Shown: piece by piece, positions 1-7,636 of the stretch
Layout: the number at the start of each line of letters is the position of its first letter
Numbering within the stretch: position 1 is the first letter of the stretch
Assembly (NCBI RefSeq): GCF_028023675.1
Contig: NZ_JAQIOZ010000001.1
Location: 268,654-332,653 of the forward strand
From: Primorskyibacter aestuariivivens
Lineage (GTDB): Bacteria; Pseudomonadota; Alphaproteobacteria; Rhodobacterales; Rhodobacteraceae
Reading direction: 5' to 3'
Length of the DNA: 64,000 bases
Notes under the pieces: generated by a model
Told to the model about the DNA's origin: nothing
Seen by the model: the letters and a program-made list of their open reading frames with translations, nothing else
Databases searched by the model: none
Program-made: the position numbers and the translations under genes

Positions 1-1
1 C

Positions 2-220
2 CCGCTGGGCAAAGCCGCCCGCCCCGGCGCAGCACATGTCACCTGTCTAAGCCGCGATGGACAGCCCATGGCCCGGATCGACATCCCGCTGGCCACCGGC
101 ATCACCGGCATCGGGCTGGCGTTTGATACGCCCATCGTGGGTTGCACGCTCACCAATACCGACCCGGGCGGGATTGCCATTGACGATCTGCGCTACCGGT
201 TGCAGGCTTTGACCGGGTAA
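2..220 (+). CDS. C-terminal end of secreted beta protein (partial, cut by window edge)
   Basis: An open frame runs from the window edge to a TAA at 218-220 and encodes at least 72 residues. Its end (TLTNTDPGGIAIDDLRYR) is clearly homologous to the end of the secreted protein encoded at 754-1410 (VITNTDPEGIAVDNLRFG), so it is the C-terminus of a paralogue. The function of the family is unknown to me. The pattern of short hydrophobic strands suggests a beta sandwich. The next gene, a TerB-like protein, starts 15 nt downstream, so the two are probably cotranscribed. The same secreted/TerB pair is repeated immediately downstream. The N-terminus and any signal peptide lie outside the window. Confidence 0.7.
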   Translation, partial: PLGKAARPGAAHVTCLSRDGQPMARIDIPLATGITGIGLAFDTPIVGCTLTNTDPGGIAIDDLRYRLQALTG

Positions 221-235
221 CCGGAGGCATGGATC

Positions 236-691
236 ATGAGTGGCATTATCGAGCGTCTGAAGACACTGTTCACCGGCGGAGAGCTCCCCGACAAACCGCT
301 GCCCGAACTGGACGCGGCCCATGCGATTGGCGCGCTTCTGGTCCGCGTGGCCAAGGCGGATCACGTTTACCTTTTTGAAGAGCTGGAACAGATCGACCGG
401 ATCCTCGCCCAGCGCAACGGGCTGAACCCGGTCGAGGCCGCCAAGATGCGGGCCGATTGTGAACGGCTGGAACATGCCGGACCCGAGACGCCGCGCTTTG
501 CCGAAATCCTCCGCGCCTCGGTCGATTACGAGGAGCGGCTGGCGGTGGTACAGGCGCTCTGGTCCGTCGTGCTGGCCGATGGCATCCGCGAGGAACACGA
601 GGTCGCGCTGGTGGACCTGATCGAGGACATGCTGGGCGTGAGCGAGGAACACAGCCGCGAAGCCCGCGACAGCGCCGAGGTGATCCCCTGA
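236..691 (+). CDS. TerB-like protein, copy 1
   Basis: This 151-residue helical protein resembles the TerB tellurite-resistance fold. Signs are the paired acidic helices AHAIGALLVRVAKADHVYLF and ERLAVVQALWSVVLADGIRE, where alanine/leucine-rich helices are followed by acidic loops. A GGAGG at 223-227 sits 8 nt before the chosen ATG. No signal peptide is present, so it is predicted to be cytoplasmic. It follows a truncated secreted protein gene by 15 nt, and is a paralogue of the protein at 1465-1902. TerB domains have been tied to metal binding and stress complexes, but no other ter genes are visible, so the role here is open. Family assignment is fairly secure, function is not. Confidence 0.75.
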   Translation: MSGIIERLKTLFTGGELPDKPLPELDAAHAIGALLVRVAKADHVYLFEELEQIDRILAQRNGLNPVEAAKMRADCERLEHAGPETPRFAEILRASVDYEERLAVVQALWSVVLADGIREEHEVALVDLIEDMLGVSEEHSREARDSAEVIP

Positions 692-753
692 CCCCCGTCT
701 GAACGTCTCCTCAACTTTGGCGACAGGCCCCTGAAACCGTGCTATTCTTGGCC

Positions 754-1410
754 ATGGTCCGGATAGTTGGTCTTGCGCTTGGATTTTCCCTCGCGGCCTC
801 GGTTGCCGCCGCCTGCGCACGAGCGATTTGCGTCGTGCCGCCCGAAACCCTCCCATTGGCCCATGTCATCACCTTTGACGATCAGCCCAGCGGCATGGGT
901 CCGGGGATCGAACATCGCGACGTGCTGGTGCTCGACGGCGCGCAGTTCGGCGAACATTTTCACGGCCAGATACGCGGTGCCGTGGGGGATTTCGACGTGA
1001 TCGCCGGGCAGGCCCTGGCCCCGCTGGCCCTGCGTCCCGGCCCGGCGGGCGAACTGTTCAGCATTCACAGACTGGGTCCCAGCAATGTCATCAACGGTTT
1101 CGGCCCCGCCCGCTTCCCCAAACGCGAGGCACAGGGCGAAGGCGCATTGGCGGTGCTGTTTGACGATGACCAGCCCGCATTGTCCTTTGACATTCTGGGC
1201 GGTGAGGACGGCACGGCGTTGATCACCTTTCTGCGCCGCGACGGTACGGTGATTGACGCGGTGGAACTGACGCCCTTGTCGGATCGTGAGTTCGGCTTCA
1301 TGCGTCAAGGGCTGCGTCCGGATATCGCAGGCTTCGTGATCACCAATACCGACCCCGAGGGTATCGCCGTCGACAACCTCCGCTTTGGCGCGGTGCCGCA
1401 ATTGGGATAA
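754..1410 (+). CDS. Secreted beta-rich protein, unknown function
   Basis: The product is about 218 residues. It begins with a signal-peptide-like segment (MVRIVGLALGFSLAASVAAA), so it should be exported. The rest is beta-rich, with ITFDD near the start of the mature part and ITNTDPEGIAVDNLRFG at the end. It is a paralogue of the truncated gene at the window edge. The ATG at 754 is chosen because the signal peptide starts there; a GTG at 739 is possible. There is no clear Shine-Dalgarno sequence, and a -10-like element lies just upstream, so leaderless translation is possible. The TerB-like gene follows 54 nt downstream. I do not recognise the family. Confidence 0.65.
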   Translation: MVRIVGLALGFSLAASVAAACARAICVVPPETLPLAHVITFDDQPSGMGPGIEHRDVLVLDGAQFGEHFHGQIRGAVGDFDVIAGQALAPLALRPGPAGELFSIHRLGPSNVINGFGPARFPKREAQGEGALAVLFDDDQPALSFDILGGEDGTALITFLRRDGTVIDAVELTPLSDREFGFMRQGLRPDIAGFVITNTDPEGIAVDNLRFGAVPQLG

Positions 1411-1428
1411 ACGTTTGATCGCACCCCA

Positions 1429-1457
1429 TTGGCGCGGGCCGCGCAGGTGGCTATATC
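1429..1457 (+). promoter_or_regulatory. Candidate sigma-70 promoter for a leaderless mRNA
   Basis: TTGGCG at 1429-1434 is followed by a 17-nt spacer and TATATC at 1452-1457. The ATG of the TerB-like gene is at 1465, 7 nt after the -10 element. Transcription would therefore start at or next to the start codon, matching the absence of a Shine-Dalgarno sequence. The paralogous unit has a TTGGCG at 717-722 ahead of the ATG at 754. This is a motif match only. Confidence 0.4.
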
Positions 1458-1464
1458 TTCCCCC

Positions 1465-1902
1465 ATGTTTGCAGATTTTCTCAAGCGGCTGACCCAGCCC
1501 GAACCCGATACATTGCCCGACGCGGATGCGCGGCTTGCACTCACCGCGCTTCTGGTCCGCATCGCCCGGTCCGACGGCACCTTTGACGAGGGCGAGATGG
1601 CCACCATCGACCGGATCACCGCCGAACGCTATGGCCTGTCGCCCTTTGAGGCCACGGCGCTTCGCAAGGAGGCGGAGCAACTGGAAGCCGAGGCCCCCGA
1701 CACGGTGCGCTTTACCCGCGCAATCAAGGACGCGGTCCCGCATGACAACCGCATGGCCGTGATCGAGGACCTGTGGAAGGTCGTGCTGGCCGATGGTGAA
1801 CGCGATCACGCCGAAAACGCCCTGCTGCGCATGGTGGCCCCTATGCTTGGGATAAATGACCGCGACAGCGCGCTCGCCCGGCAACGTGTCGAACGCGGAT
1901 GA
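1465..1902 (+). CDS. TerB-like protein, copy 2
   Basis: This 145-residue protein is homologous over its length to the TerB-like protein at 236-691. Shared blocks include ALLVRIARSDGTF against ALLVRVAKADHVY, and VIEDLWKVVLADGERDHAE against VVQALWSVVLADGIREEHE. It is predicted to be cytoplasmic and alpha-helical. The ATG at 1465 aligns best with copy 1; it lacks a Shine-Dalgarno sequence but lies 7 nt after a -10-like hexamer. The stop overlaps the start of the next gene by 4 nt (ATGA), so translation is probably coupled to the PhnD-like protein. It forms the second half of a tandem duplication with the upstream secreted protein. Confidence 0.75.
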   Translation: MFADFLKRLTQPEPDTLPDADARLALTALLVRIARSDGTFDEGEMATIDRITAERYGLSPFEATALRKEAEQLEAEAPDTVRFTRAIKDAVPHDNRMAVIEDLWKVVLADGERDHAENALLRMVAPMLGINDRDSALARQRVERG

Positions 1903-2645
1903 TTGCCGCCCTGCCGATGTATGACCGCCCCGAAACGGCGGCGGCCAATGATGCGTTCTGGGCGGCGATCCGGGCGGAGCTGGGCGACGGTCCCGAGGAA
2001 CTGACGCGCGAGGGAGATCTGTGGGAAATCTGGCAATCACCCGAGCTGCTTTTGGCGCAGACCTGTTCGCTGCCGTTTCGCGCGCGGCTGCACCCGGCGG
2101 TCACACTGGTGGCGACGCCGGATTATGGCCTGCCGGGTTGTGCGCCGGGGTTCTACAATTCGGTTCTGGTTGTGCATCCGAACAGCGACGCCGATCACAT
2201 CAGCGGGTTCGAGGGCAAGCGGCTGGCCTACAACGAACCCCTGTCGCAATCGGGCTGGGCCGCACCGATGGGCTATGCGGCGGGGTTTGACGTGATGTTT
2301 GGCGCATTTGTCCAGACCGGCGCGCATCTTGCCTCGGCCCGCGCCGTGGCCGAGGGCCGCGCCGACATTGCGGCCATTGACGCGCTCACGTGGGAGATGA
2401 TCCGGCGCTACGATCCCTTTGCCGCCGAACTGCGGGAACTCGACCGCACAACGCCGACCCCCGCTCTGCCCTATATCGCGGCACGGGGACATGACCCGGC
2501 GCGCATCGCCGAAGCGTTGGAGAAGGCGATCACAGCTCTGGGCGCATCCCACCGCGACACGCTTGGCTTGCGCGGGATCGTCCGGCTTCCGGCCGAGGCT
2601 TATCTGGCGCTTCCCATTCCGGCCCCGCCGCCTGAAAATGGCTGA
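1899..2645 (+). CDS. PhnD/SsuA-like periplasmic-binding-protein fold, no signal peptide
   Basis: This 248-residue protein resembles PhnD-type substrate-binding proteins. It has a lobe opening with VATPDYGLPGCAPGFYNSVLVV, then FEGKRLAYNEPLSQSGWAAPM, which is like the FEDLKGKRVAFNDPNSTSG-type segment of the family, and a VAEGRADIAAIDALTW segment typical of the second lobe. It starts directly with MIAALPMYDRPE and has no signal peptide, so it may act in the cytoplasm, as a sensor or enzyme rather than a transport receptor. The start overlaps the TerB-like gene by 4 nt. No permease or ATPase for it is adjacent, since the ABC operon downstream has its own binding protein. Confidence 0.65.
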   Translation: MIAALPMYDRPETAAANDAFWAAIRAELGDGPEELTREGDLWEIWQSPELLLAQTCSLPFRARLHPAVTLVATPDYGLPGCAPGFYNSVLVVHPNSDADHISGFEGKRLAYNEPLSQSGWAAPMGYAAGFDVMFGAFVQTGAHLASARAVAEGRADIAAIDALTWEMIRRYDPFAAELRELDRTTPTPALPYIAARGHDPARIAEALEKAITALGASHRDTLGLRGIVRLPAEAYLALPIPAPPPENG

Positions 2646-2776
2646 GACCTGCCGCCGAAACGGGCTTCCCTAACGGCATTTGGGACAAAAACCGGCGTAA
2701 TCCGACGTTTTGAAAGTTGCATGGCCCGAATTTTTCGGCCCTACTGACGCGCAGATTCAGCACATGGGACCACGCC

Positions 2777-3553
2777 TTGACCGATCAGACCCCCGTTATC
2801 GAGATCCGCGACCTGCACAAGAGCTATGGCGCGCTAGAGGTGCTCAAGGGTGTGTCGATCACCGCGCATAAGGGCGAGGTGATCTCGCTGATCGGGTCTT
2901 CCGGGTCGGGCAAATCCACGCTGCTGCGCTGCGCCAACCTTCTGGAAGACAGCCAGCAGGGCGAGATCCTGTTCAAGGGCGAGCCGGTCTCCTGGAAAGG
3001 CAGCGGGCATGGTCGTCGCCCGGCCGATCCGAAACAGGTGCTGCGCATCCGCACGAACCTGTCGATGGTGTTTCAGCAGTTCAACCTGTGGTCCCACCTC
3101 ACGATCCTGCAAAACGTCATGGAAGCCCCGGTGACCGTGCTGGGCCGGGACAGGGCCGAGGTCGAGGAAAAGGCCCGGCATTACCTGGACAAGGTGGGGA
3201 TCGGCGACAAATGCGATGTCTATCCCGCGCAATTGTCCGGCGGCCAGCAACAGCGCGCCGCGATTGCGCGCGGACTGGCAATGGAGCCCGAAGCGCTGCT
3301 CTTTGACGAGCCAACCAGCGCGCTGGATCCGGAACTTGAGCAAGAGGTGGTACGCGTGATCAAGGATCTGGCCAGCGAGGGCCGGACCATGCTGATCGTG
3401 ACCCATGACATGAAAATGGCCCATGATGTGAGCGACCATGTCGTGTTCCTGCATCAGGGGCTGATCGAGGAAGAAGGCGCGCCCGAAACACTCTTTGGCG
3501 CACCCAAATCTGAACGGCTTCGGGGGTTCCTCTCCTCGACCATGGCCGTTTGA
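2777..3553 (+). CDS. Amino acid ABC transporter ATP-binding protein
   Basis: This is the ATPase of a polar amino acid ABC importer (HisP/GlnQ type), about 258 residues. From the chosen start it shows Walker A GSSGSGKST (40-48), Q-loop FQQFNLW (99-105), signature LSGGQQQR (153-160) and Walker B LLFDEPTSALD (174-184). The TTG at 2777 gives a family-typical N-terminus (LTDQTPVIEIRDLHKSYG). An earlier in-frame TTG at 2717 would add 20 atypical residues. It leads an operon with a binding protein (28 nt downstream) and two permeases. The HisP-like loop (KGSGHGRRPADPKQ) is longer than in GlnQ and fits the histidine/opine branch. Confidence 0.93.
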   Translation: MTDQTPVIEIRDLHKSYGALEVLKGVSITAHKGEVISLIGSSGSGKSTLLRCANLLEDSQQGEILFKGEPVSWKGSGHGRRPADPKQVLRIRTNLSMVFQQFNLWSHLTILQNVMEAPVTVLGRDRAEVEEKARHYLDKVGIGDKCDVYPAQLSGGQQQRAAIARGLAMEPEALLFDEPTSALDPELEQEVVRVIKDLASEGRTMLIVTHDMKMAHDVSDHVVFLHQGLIEEEGAPETLFGAPKSERLRGFLSSTMAV

Positions 3554-3580
3554 ACAAGAACCAAAACAAGGGAGCAAATC

Positions 3581-4309
3581 ATGAAAAACATTCTTCTGGG
3601 CACTGCCGCGATCGCGCTGAGCGCCTCCATGGCCTTTGCCGGCAGCCATGGCGACGTGGTGCGCATGGGCACCGAGGGCGCTTACCCTCCGTTCAACTTC
3701 ATCAATGACGCGGGCGAAGTGGACGGATTCGAACGTGAGCTGGGCGACGAGCTTTGCGCGCGGGCCGAGCTGACCTGTGAATGGGTCACAAACGAATGGG
3801 ATTCGATCATTCCGAACCTTGTGTCGGGCAATTACGACACCATCATCGCGGGCATGTCGATCACCGATGAGCGCGACGAAGTGATTGATTTCACGCAAAA
3901 CTATACGCAGCCTGATCCGTCGGCCTATCTTGCCAAGAACGGCATGGCGGTCGATCTGGAAGGTGGTGTGATCGCCGCGCAGGCAGGTACAATCCAGGCG
4001 TCTCACGTGGCGGCCTCTGGCGCGACCCTGCTGGAATTTGCCTCGCCCGAAGAAACCATCGCCGCCGTGCGTGACGGCGAGGCCGACGCAGTACTGGCCG
4101 ACCGCGCCTTTCTGACGCCGATTGCCGAAGAGGATCCGGAACTGGAATTCTACGGTGATCTGGTCTTGATCGGTGGTGGCGTCGGCATGGGCCTGCGTGA
4201 AAGCGATGGCGAGTTGCGTGCCAAGTTCGACGCGGCCATCCAGTCCATGAAAGACGATGGCAGCCTGAACGCGCTGATTGAAAAATGGGAGATTGGCGAA
4301 ACCTTCTGA
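3581..4309 (+). CDS. Amino acid ABC transporter periplasmic binding protein
   Basis: This 242-residue extracytoplasmic receptor belongs to the lysine/arginine/ornithine/histidine-binding family. A Sec signal peptide ends at AFA (about residue 20). The family signatures follow: RMGTEGAYPPFNFINDAGEVDGFERELGDELC near the N-terminus, then DSIIPNLVSGNYDTIIAGMSIT and DERDEVIDFTQNY. The spacing of these blocks and the total length are normal for the family. AAGGGAGC lies upstream of the ATG. It sits between the ATPase and the permease genes, so it should deliver substrate to that complex. The exact ligand cannot be read from the sequence; a basic amino acid, opine or related amine is likely given the downstream enzymes. 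Confidence 0.92.
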   Translation: MKNILLGTAAIALSASMAFAGSHGDVVRMGTEGAYPPFNFINDAGEVDGFERELGDELCARAELTCEWVTNEWDSIIPNLVSGNYDTIIAGMSITDERDEVIDFTQNYTQPDPSAYLAKNGMAVDLEGGVIAAQAGTIQASHVAASGATLLEFASPEETIAAVRDGEADAVLADRAFLTPIAEEDPELEFYGDLVLIGGGVGMGLRESDGELRAKFDAAIQSMKDDGSLNALIEKWEIGETF

Positions 4310-4324
4310 TCGCCCTTTCCACCT

Positions 4325-4382
4325 GGCGGGCAAATTTCTTCGAAGAAATTTGACAAAAGTTTTCGAAAACTTTTGCCCGCCC
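4325..4382. repeat. Intergenic double-palindrome element
   Basis: Two perfect 22-bp palindromes lie side by side: 4331-4352 (built around CTTCGAAG) and 4354-4375 (built around TTTTCGAAAA). They are bracketed by GGCGGG and CCCGCC. The structure separates the binding-protein gene from the permease genes inside the operon and could act as an mRNA-stabilising stem-loop that keeps binding-protein mRNA in excess. Related two-hairpin elements occur at 43751-43795 and 62600-62677. Confidence 0.75.
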
Positions 4383-4403
4383 CTTCCGCCGGATACCGCC
4401 TGA

Positions 4404-5285
4404 ATGTTTTCCTATTGCGCCGATCCTGACACGCTTTCCGGGCTCACGTGGCTGTCATGCTACCTGACCACCGGCAAACATATGGCGTTCTACGTCTCGT
4501 TCGGCACGGTGCTTCTGCTTCTGGCCATCACGGCGCCGACCGCTTTGCTGTTCGGCTTTGGCGGCGCGGCAGCAGCGCGGGCGCGGTTTTTTCCCCTGCG
4601 CTGGGTCGGCAAGGCCTATATCTCGGTGGTGCGCGGCGTGCCGGACATCGCGTTTTTCCTGTTCTTCGTGATCGCGCTGGACCAGGGGTTTGAGTGGCTG
4701 CGCCACAAGGTGAAATGCCCCGACTGGGATCAACCGATCCGGCAGGGCAGCGATTTCGTGGTCTGCGACGCGGCCAAGCTGCCCTTGGGCAATGCCGCGC
4801 AATGGGTGCATGAAACCTACGGGTTCTTCCTTGCCGTGCTGACCTTTGCCATCGTGTTCGGGGCCTTTGCGGCCAATGTGCTGTTCGGGGCCATGCGCGC
4901 CGTGCCACATGCGCAGCTCGAGACGGCGGAGGCCTACGGCATGACCCAGCGCCAGACCTTCTGGCGTATCCTTGTGCCGCAGATGTGGGTCTATGCCCTG
5001 CCCGGTCTGTCCAACCTGTGGATGGTGCTGATCAAGGCAACGCCCTTGCTGTTCCTGCTTGGGGTAGAGGATATCGTCTATTGGGCGCGCGAGTTGGGCG
5101 GCACCAAGACGCCGCGCTTTACCGATTACCCCCATGGCGACTGGCGCATGTGGTACTTCCTCGTTCTGTTGATCTTCTACCTTGCCTTTACCCGTGTGTC
5201 CGAAGTGGTCCTGGACCGGGTGATGAAAAAGCTGACCCATGGGCAGGCCACCGCAGGCGGCGAAGCGCAGAGGAAGGCGGCATGA
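4404..5285 (+). CDS. Amino acid ABC transporter permease (HisQ type)
   Basis: This 293-residue inner-membrane permease belongs to the polar amino acid type. The conserved cytoplasmic loop that contacts the ATPase is visible as ETAEAYGMTQRQTFWRILVPQ, and hydrophobic segments occur near residues 25-50, 70-95, 140-165, 195-225 and 250-270. It is longer than typical HisQ because of an extra soluble stretch (about residues 95-135) containing two cysteines, C109 region and VVCDAAK. The ATG at 4404 has only a weak upstream GGAT. It lies downstream of the palindromic element and just before the second permease gene. The two permeases presumably form the transmembrane heterodimer. Confidence 0.88.
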   Translation: MFSYCADPDTLSGLTWLSCYLTTGKHMAFYVSFGTVLLLLAITAPTALLFGFGGAAAARARFFPLRWVGKAYISVVRGVPDIAFFLFFVIALDQGFEWLRHKVKCPDWDQPIRQGSDFVVCDAAKLPLGNAAQWVHETYGFFLAVLTFAIVFGAFAANVLFGAMRAVPHAQLETAEAYGMTQRQTFWRILVPQMWVYALPGLSNLWMVLIKATPLLFLLGVEDIVYWARELGGTKTPRFTDYPHGDWRMWYFLVLLIFYLAFTRVSEVVLDRVMKKLTHGQATAGGEAQRKAA

Positions 5286-5315
5286 GGAAAACGGCATGAT
5301 CATCACTGTCTTTTT

Positions 5316-5375
5316 GGGGGCTCTGCCCCCGTCCCTGCGGGACTCCCCCGAGGTATTTTCAAACAGAAGAAGACC
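5316..5375. repeat. GC-rich intergenic hairpin repeat, copy 1
   Basis: The segment has a GGGGGCTCTGCCCCC stem-loop, a CCCTGCGGG stem-loop, then CCCCCGAGGTATTTT and an AGAAGAAG tail. Copy 2 at 9678-9739 has the same order of parts (GGGGGCTTTGCCCCC, GGCCTGCGGCC, CCCCCAGGATATTTTT, AAAGAAGG). I associate this architecture with dispersed intergenic repeats of Rhodobacterales genomes. Here it separates the two permease genes; the purine-rich tail is near the next start. Confidence 0.7.
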
Positions 5376-5390
5376 CATGGGGCGCGAAGC

Positions 5391-6197
5391 ATGAGCTGTT
5401 GGGAGACCCTTGCGGATTACGCCCTGCGCTCGGTGGGGATTGGCGAGCGGCTGTTGCCGCGCTCGGATTTCACGATCTGCCAGCAAGTGGTGCTGATCGG
5501 GTCGGGGATGATCTGGAACGTCTATTTCGGTGTGCTGGCGCTCTGTTCGGGCTTTTTCCTGGCCACGGCGGTGGCTTTGGGCAAGGCCTCGCACAGCGTC
5601 TGGCTACGCAAACCGTCGGAATGGTTCATCTTCATTTTCCGGGGATCGCCGCTCTTTATCCAGTTTTTCTTTGCCTATTTCCTGTTCCTCTCGCTCAAAC
5701 AGGTCGCACCCATCTTCACGCCCTTCACCTCGGCCTGGGCGGGCGCTCTGGTGGTGCTGTTTCTCAACACCGCCGCCTATTCCGGCGAAATCTTCTACGG
5801 CGCGCTGCTGTCGATCCCCAAGGGCGACACCGAAGCGGCCGATGCCTATGGCTTTTCCGGCTGGGCGCGTTTCCGGCGGATCATCTGGCCCACCATGCTG
5901 CGGCTGGCCTGGCCCGCCTATACGAATGAGGCGATCTTCCTGTTTCACGCCACGACGCTGGTGTTTTTCTCGGGCTTCCCGGCGCAGCAACAGCGAGGGG
6001 ATGCGCTCTATTATGCGAACTACTTTGCCGACAAGACATTCAACCCGTTCATCCCCTATCCCATCCTGGCCGGGTATTTCATCCTGCTGACTCTGCTCCT
6101 GATCGGGCTGTTCGGATTGGTGAACCGGCGTCTGAACCGGCATCTCCCGCGCGAGCGGCGCGCCAAGGTTCGGTTCCGCCCCAACGTCATCCGCTGA
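5391..6197 (+). CDS. Amino acid ABC transporter permease (HisM type)
   Basis: This 268-residue inner-membrane protein is the second permease of the importer. The first membrane segment spans about residues 45-65, followed by the family segment FIFIFRGSPLFIQFFFAYF. The ATPase-contact loop reads DTEAADAYGFSGWARFRRIIWP (about residues 143-164), and further membrane helices follow to the C-terminus. Length is normal for HisM/OccM. The start at 5391 (ATGAGCTGT) has only a weak ribosome site (GCGAAG). A GC-rich repeat of about 60 bp separates it from the first permease. It ends 70 nt before the start of the glutamine-synthetase-like gene. Confidence 0.88.
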   Translation: MSCWETLADYALRSVGIGERLLPRSDFTICQQVVLIGSGMIWNVYFGVLALCSGFFLATAVALGKASHSVWLRKPSEWFIFIFRGSPLFIQFFFAYFLFLSLKQVAPIFTPFTSAWAGALVVLFLNTAAYSGEIFYGALLSIPKGDTEAADAYGFSGWARFRRIIWPTMLRLAWPAYTNEAIFLFHATTLVFFSGFPAQQQRGDALYYANYFADKTFNPFIPYPILAGYFILLTLLLIGLFGLVNRRLNRHLPRERRAKVRFRPNVIR

Positions 6198-6234
6198 TTT
6201 CAGCCTTGCCAAAGGGGGCGGCGGAGCGTTACCC

Positions 6235-6252
6235 ATAATTTGATCAAATTAT
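6235..6252. promoter_or_regulatory. 18-bp perfect palindrome, candidate operator
   Basis: ATAATTTGATCAAATTAT is a perfect palindrome 15 nt before the start codon of the first glutamine-synthetase-like gene. It stands out as AT-rich in GC-rich surroundings. Its size and symmetry suit a dimeric helix-turn-helix regulator. No regulator gene for this cluster is inside the window, so the binding protein is unknown. Confidence 0.5.
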
Positions 6253-6267
6253 TCATCCGGTGTCCCA

Positions 6268-7617
6268 ATGTCCGCCAATGCAATGAAATCCTGGCTGCGC
6301 AAGAACCCGCAGGTGCGCACCATCCGCGTCGCCGCCGCCGATCTCAATGGCCAGCCGCGCGGCAAACGTGTCCCCACCCGCTTTGCCGACAAGGTGGTCG
6401 AGGACGGCACGCGGTTCCCGGTCTCGGTGCTGAACCTCGATATCTGGGGCGAGGATATTGACGACAGCCCGCTGGTCTTCGAGACCGGCGACCGTGACGG
6501 GGTGCTCAAACCCACCGAACGCGGCTTTCTGCCCATGCCCTGGCTGGAAGCGCCGACCGCGCTGTTGCCGATCTGGATGTTCCGCGAGGATGGCCGCCCC
6601 TATGACGGCGACCCGCGCCACGCGTTGCGCGCCGTACTGGACCGCTACACAGCGAAGGGATGGACGCCGGTGGTGGCTGTGGAACTGGAATTCTACCTGA
6701 TCGACGATAGTGGCCGCTCGCTGCAGGTGCCGGTCTCGGAACGCTCGGGCAAGCGCCGCAAGGGGGCCGAAACCATGTCGATCCGGGCGCTCGACAGTTT
6801 CGACAACTTCTTCACCGATCTCTATGACGCCTGCGAGGAAATGGATATTCCCGCCGATACCGCGATTTCAGAGGCCGGGCTGGGCCAGTTCGAGATCAAC
6901 CTGATGCATGGTGATGACGCGCTGCGTGCCGCCGATGATGCCTGGCTCTTCAAGATGCTGGTCAAGGGGCTGGCGCGGCGCTACGGCTTTGCCGCGTCGT
7001 TCATGGCGAAACCCTATGATGATTATGCGGGCTCGGGTCTGCACACGCATTTCTCGGTGCTGGATGCGGACGGCAACAACATTTTCGACGATGGCGGCCC
7101 GAAAGGTAGCGACATCATGCGCCATGCTGTGGCCGGCTGCCTGCGCGCCATGCCGGACAGCGGGCTTATCTTTGCCCCGCATGCCAATTCCTATGACCGT
7201 CTGGTGCCCGAGGCACATGCCCCAACCGGTGTCTGCTGGGCCTATGAAAACCGCACGGCGGCCGTGCGCATCCCGTCCGGCGACCACAAGGCACGCCGGA
7301 TCGAGCACCGTGTCGCAGGCGGCGATGTGAACCCCTACCTGATGCTCGCCGCCATACTAGGCGCGGCGATGAACGGGATGGAGGACGGGATCGAGCCGCC
7401 CGAACCGATCTCCGGCAATGCCTATGCGCTGGACCTGCCGCAGATGCCCACGCAATGGGACGCCGCAATGGACGCGTTTGAGCAGAGCGACGAAATCAAG
7501 CGCATCTTTGCGCCCGAGCTTATCCGCAATTTCCTCCTCACCAAACGGCAGGAGGCGCATTATATGGAAGAGCTGAGCGAAGCGGAGCGGGTCGAGATCT
7601 ATCTCGACACGGTCTGA
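6268..7617 (+). CDS. Glutamine-synthetase-family ligase (gamma-glutamylating type), copy 1
   Basis: This 449-residue member of the glutamine synthetase superfamily is likely to ligate glutamate to an amine, as PuuA/GlnT-type enzymes do. The ATP/metal sites are recognisable: VVAVELEFYLID, SEAGLGQFEINLMHGD, then SGLHTHFSVLD and NRTAAVRIPSGDHKARRIEHRVAGGDVNPYLMLAAILGAA. The GS adenylylation-tyrosine context of housekeeping GlnA is not apparent. The ATG at 6268 lacks an obvious Shine-Dalgarno sequence. It is followed by a class I glutamine amidotransferase 19 nt downstream, then a second paralogous ligase and a FAD oxidase, which points to stepwise catabolism of an imported amine. Substrate is not determinable. 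Confidence 0.88.
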   Translation: MSANAMKSWLRKNPQVRTIRVAAADLNGQPRGKRVPTRFADKVVEDGTRFPVSVLNLDIWGEDIDDSPLVFETGDRDGVLKPTERGFLPMPWLEAPTALLPIWMFREDGRPYDGDPRHALRAVLDRYTAKGWTPVVAVELEFYLIDDSGRSLQVPVSERSGKRRKGAETMSIRALDSFDNFFTDLYDACEEMDIPADTAISEAGLGQFEINLMHGDDALRAADDAWLFKMLVKGLARRYGFAASFMAKPYDDYAGSGLHTHFSVLDADGNNIFDDGGPKGSDIMRHAVAGCLRAMPDSGLIFAPHANSYDRLVPEAHAPTGVCWAYENRTAAVRIPSGDHKARRIEHRVAGGDVNPYLMLAAILGAAMNGMEDGIEPPEPISGNAYALDLPQMPTQWDAAMDAFEQSDEIKRIFAPELIRNFLLTKRQEAHYMEELSEAERVEIYLDTV

Positions 7618-7636
7618 GACAACCAATTGGTGATTC

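Noticed and set aside
742..4333. Long minus-strand frames opposite the TerB and ABC transporter genes
   Set aside because: The plus-strand genes carry clear family motifs; the antisense products have His/Arg-rich, low-complexity composition typical of shadow frames.
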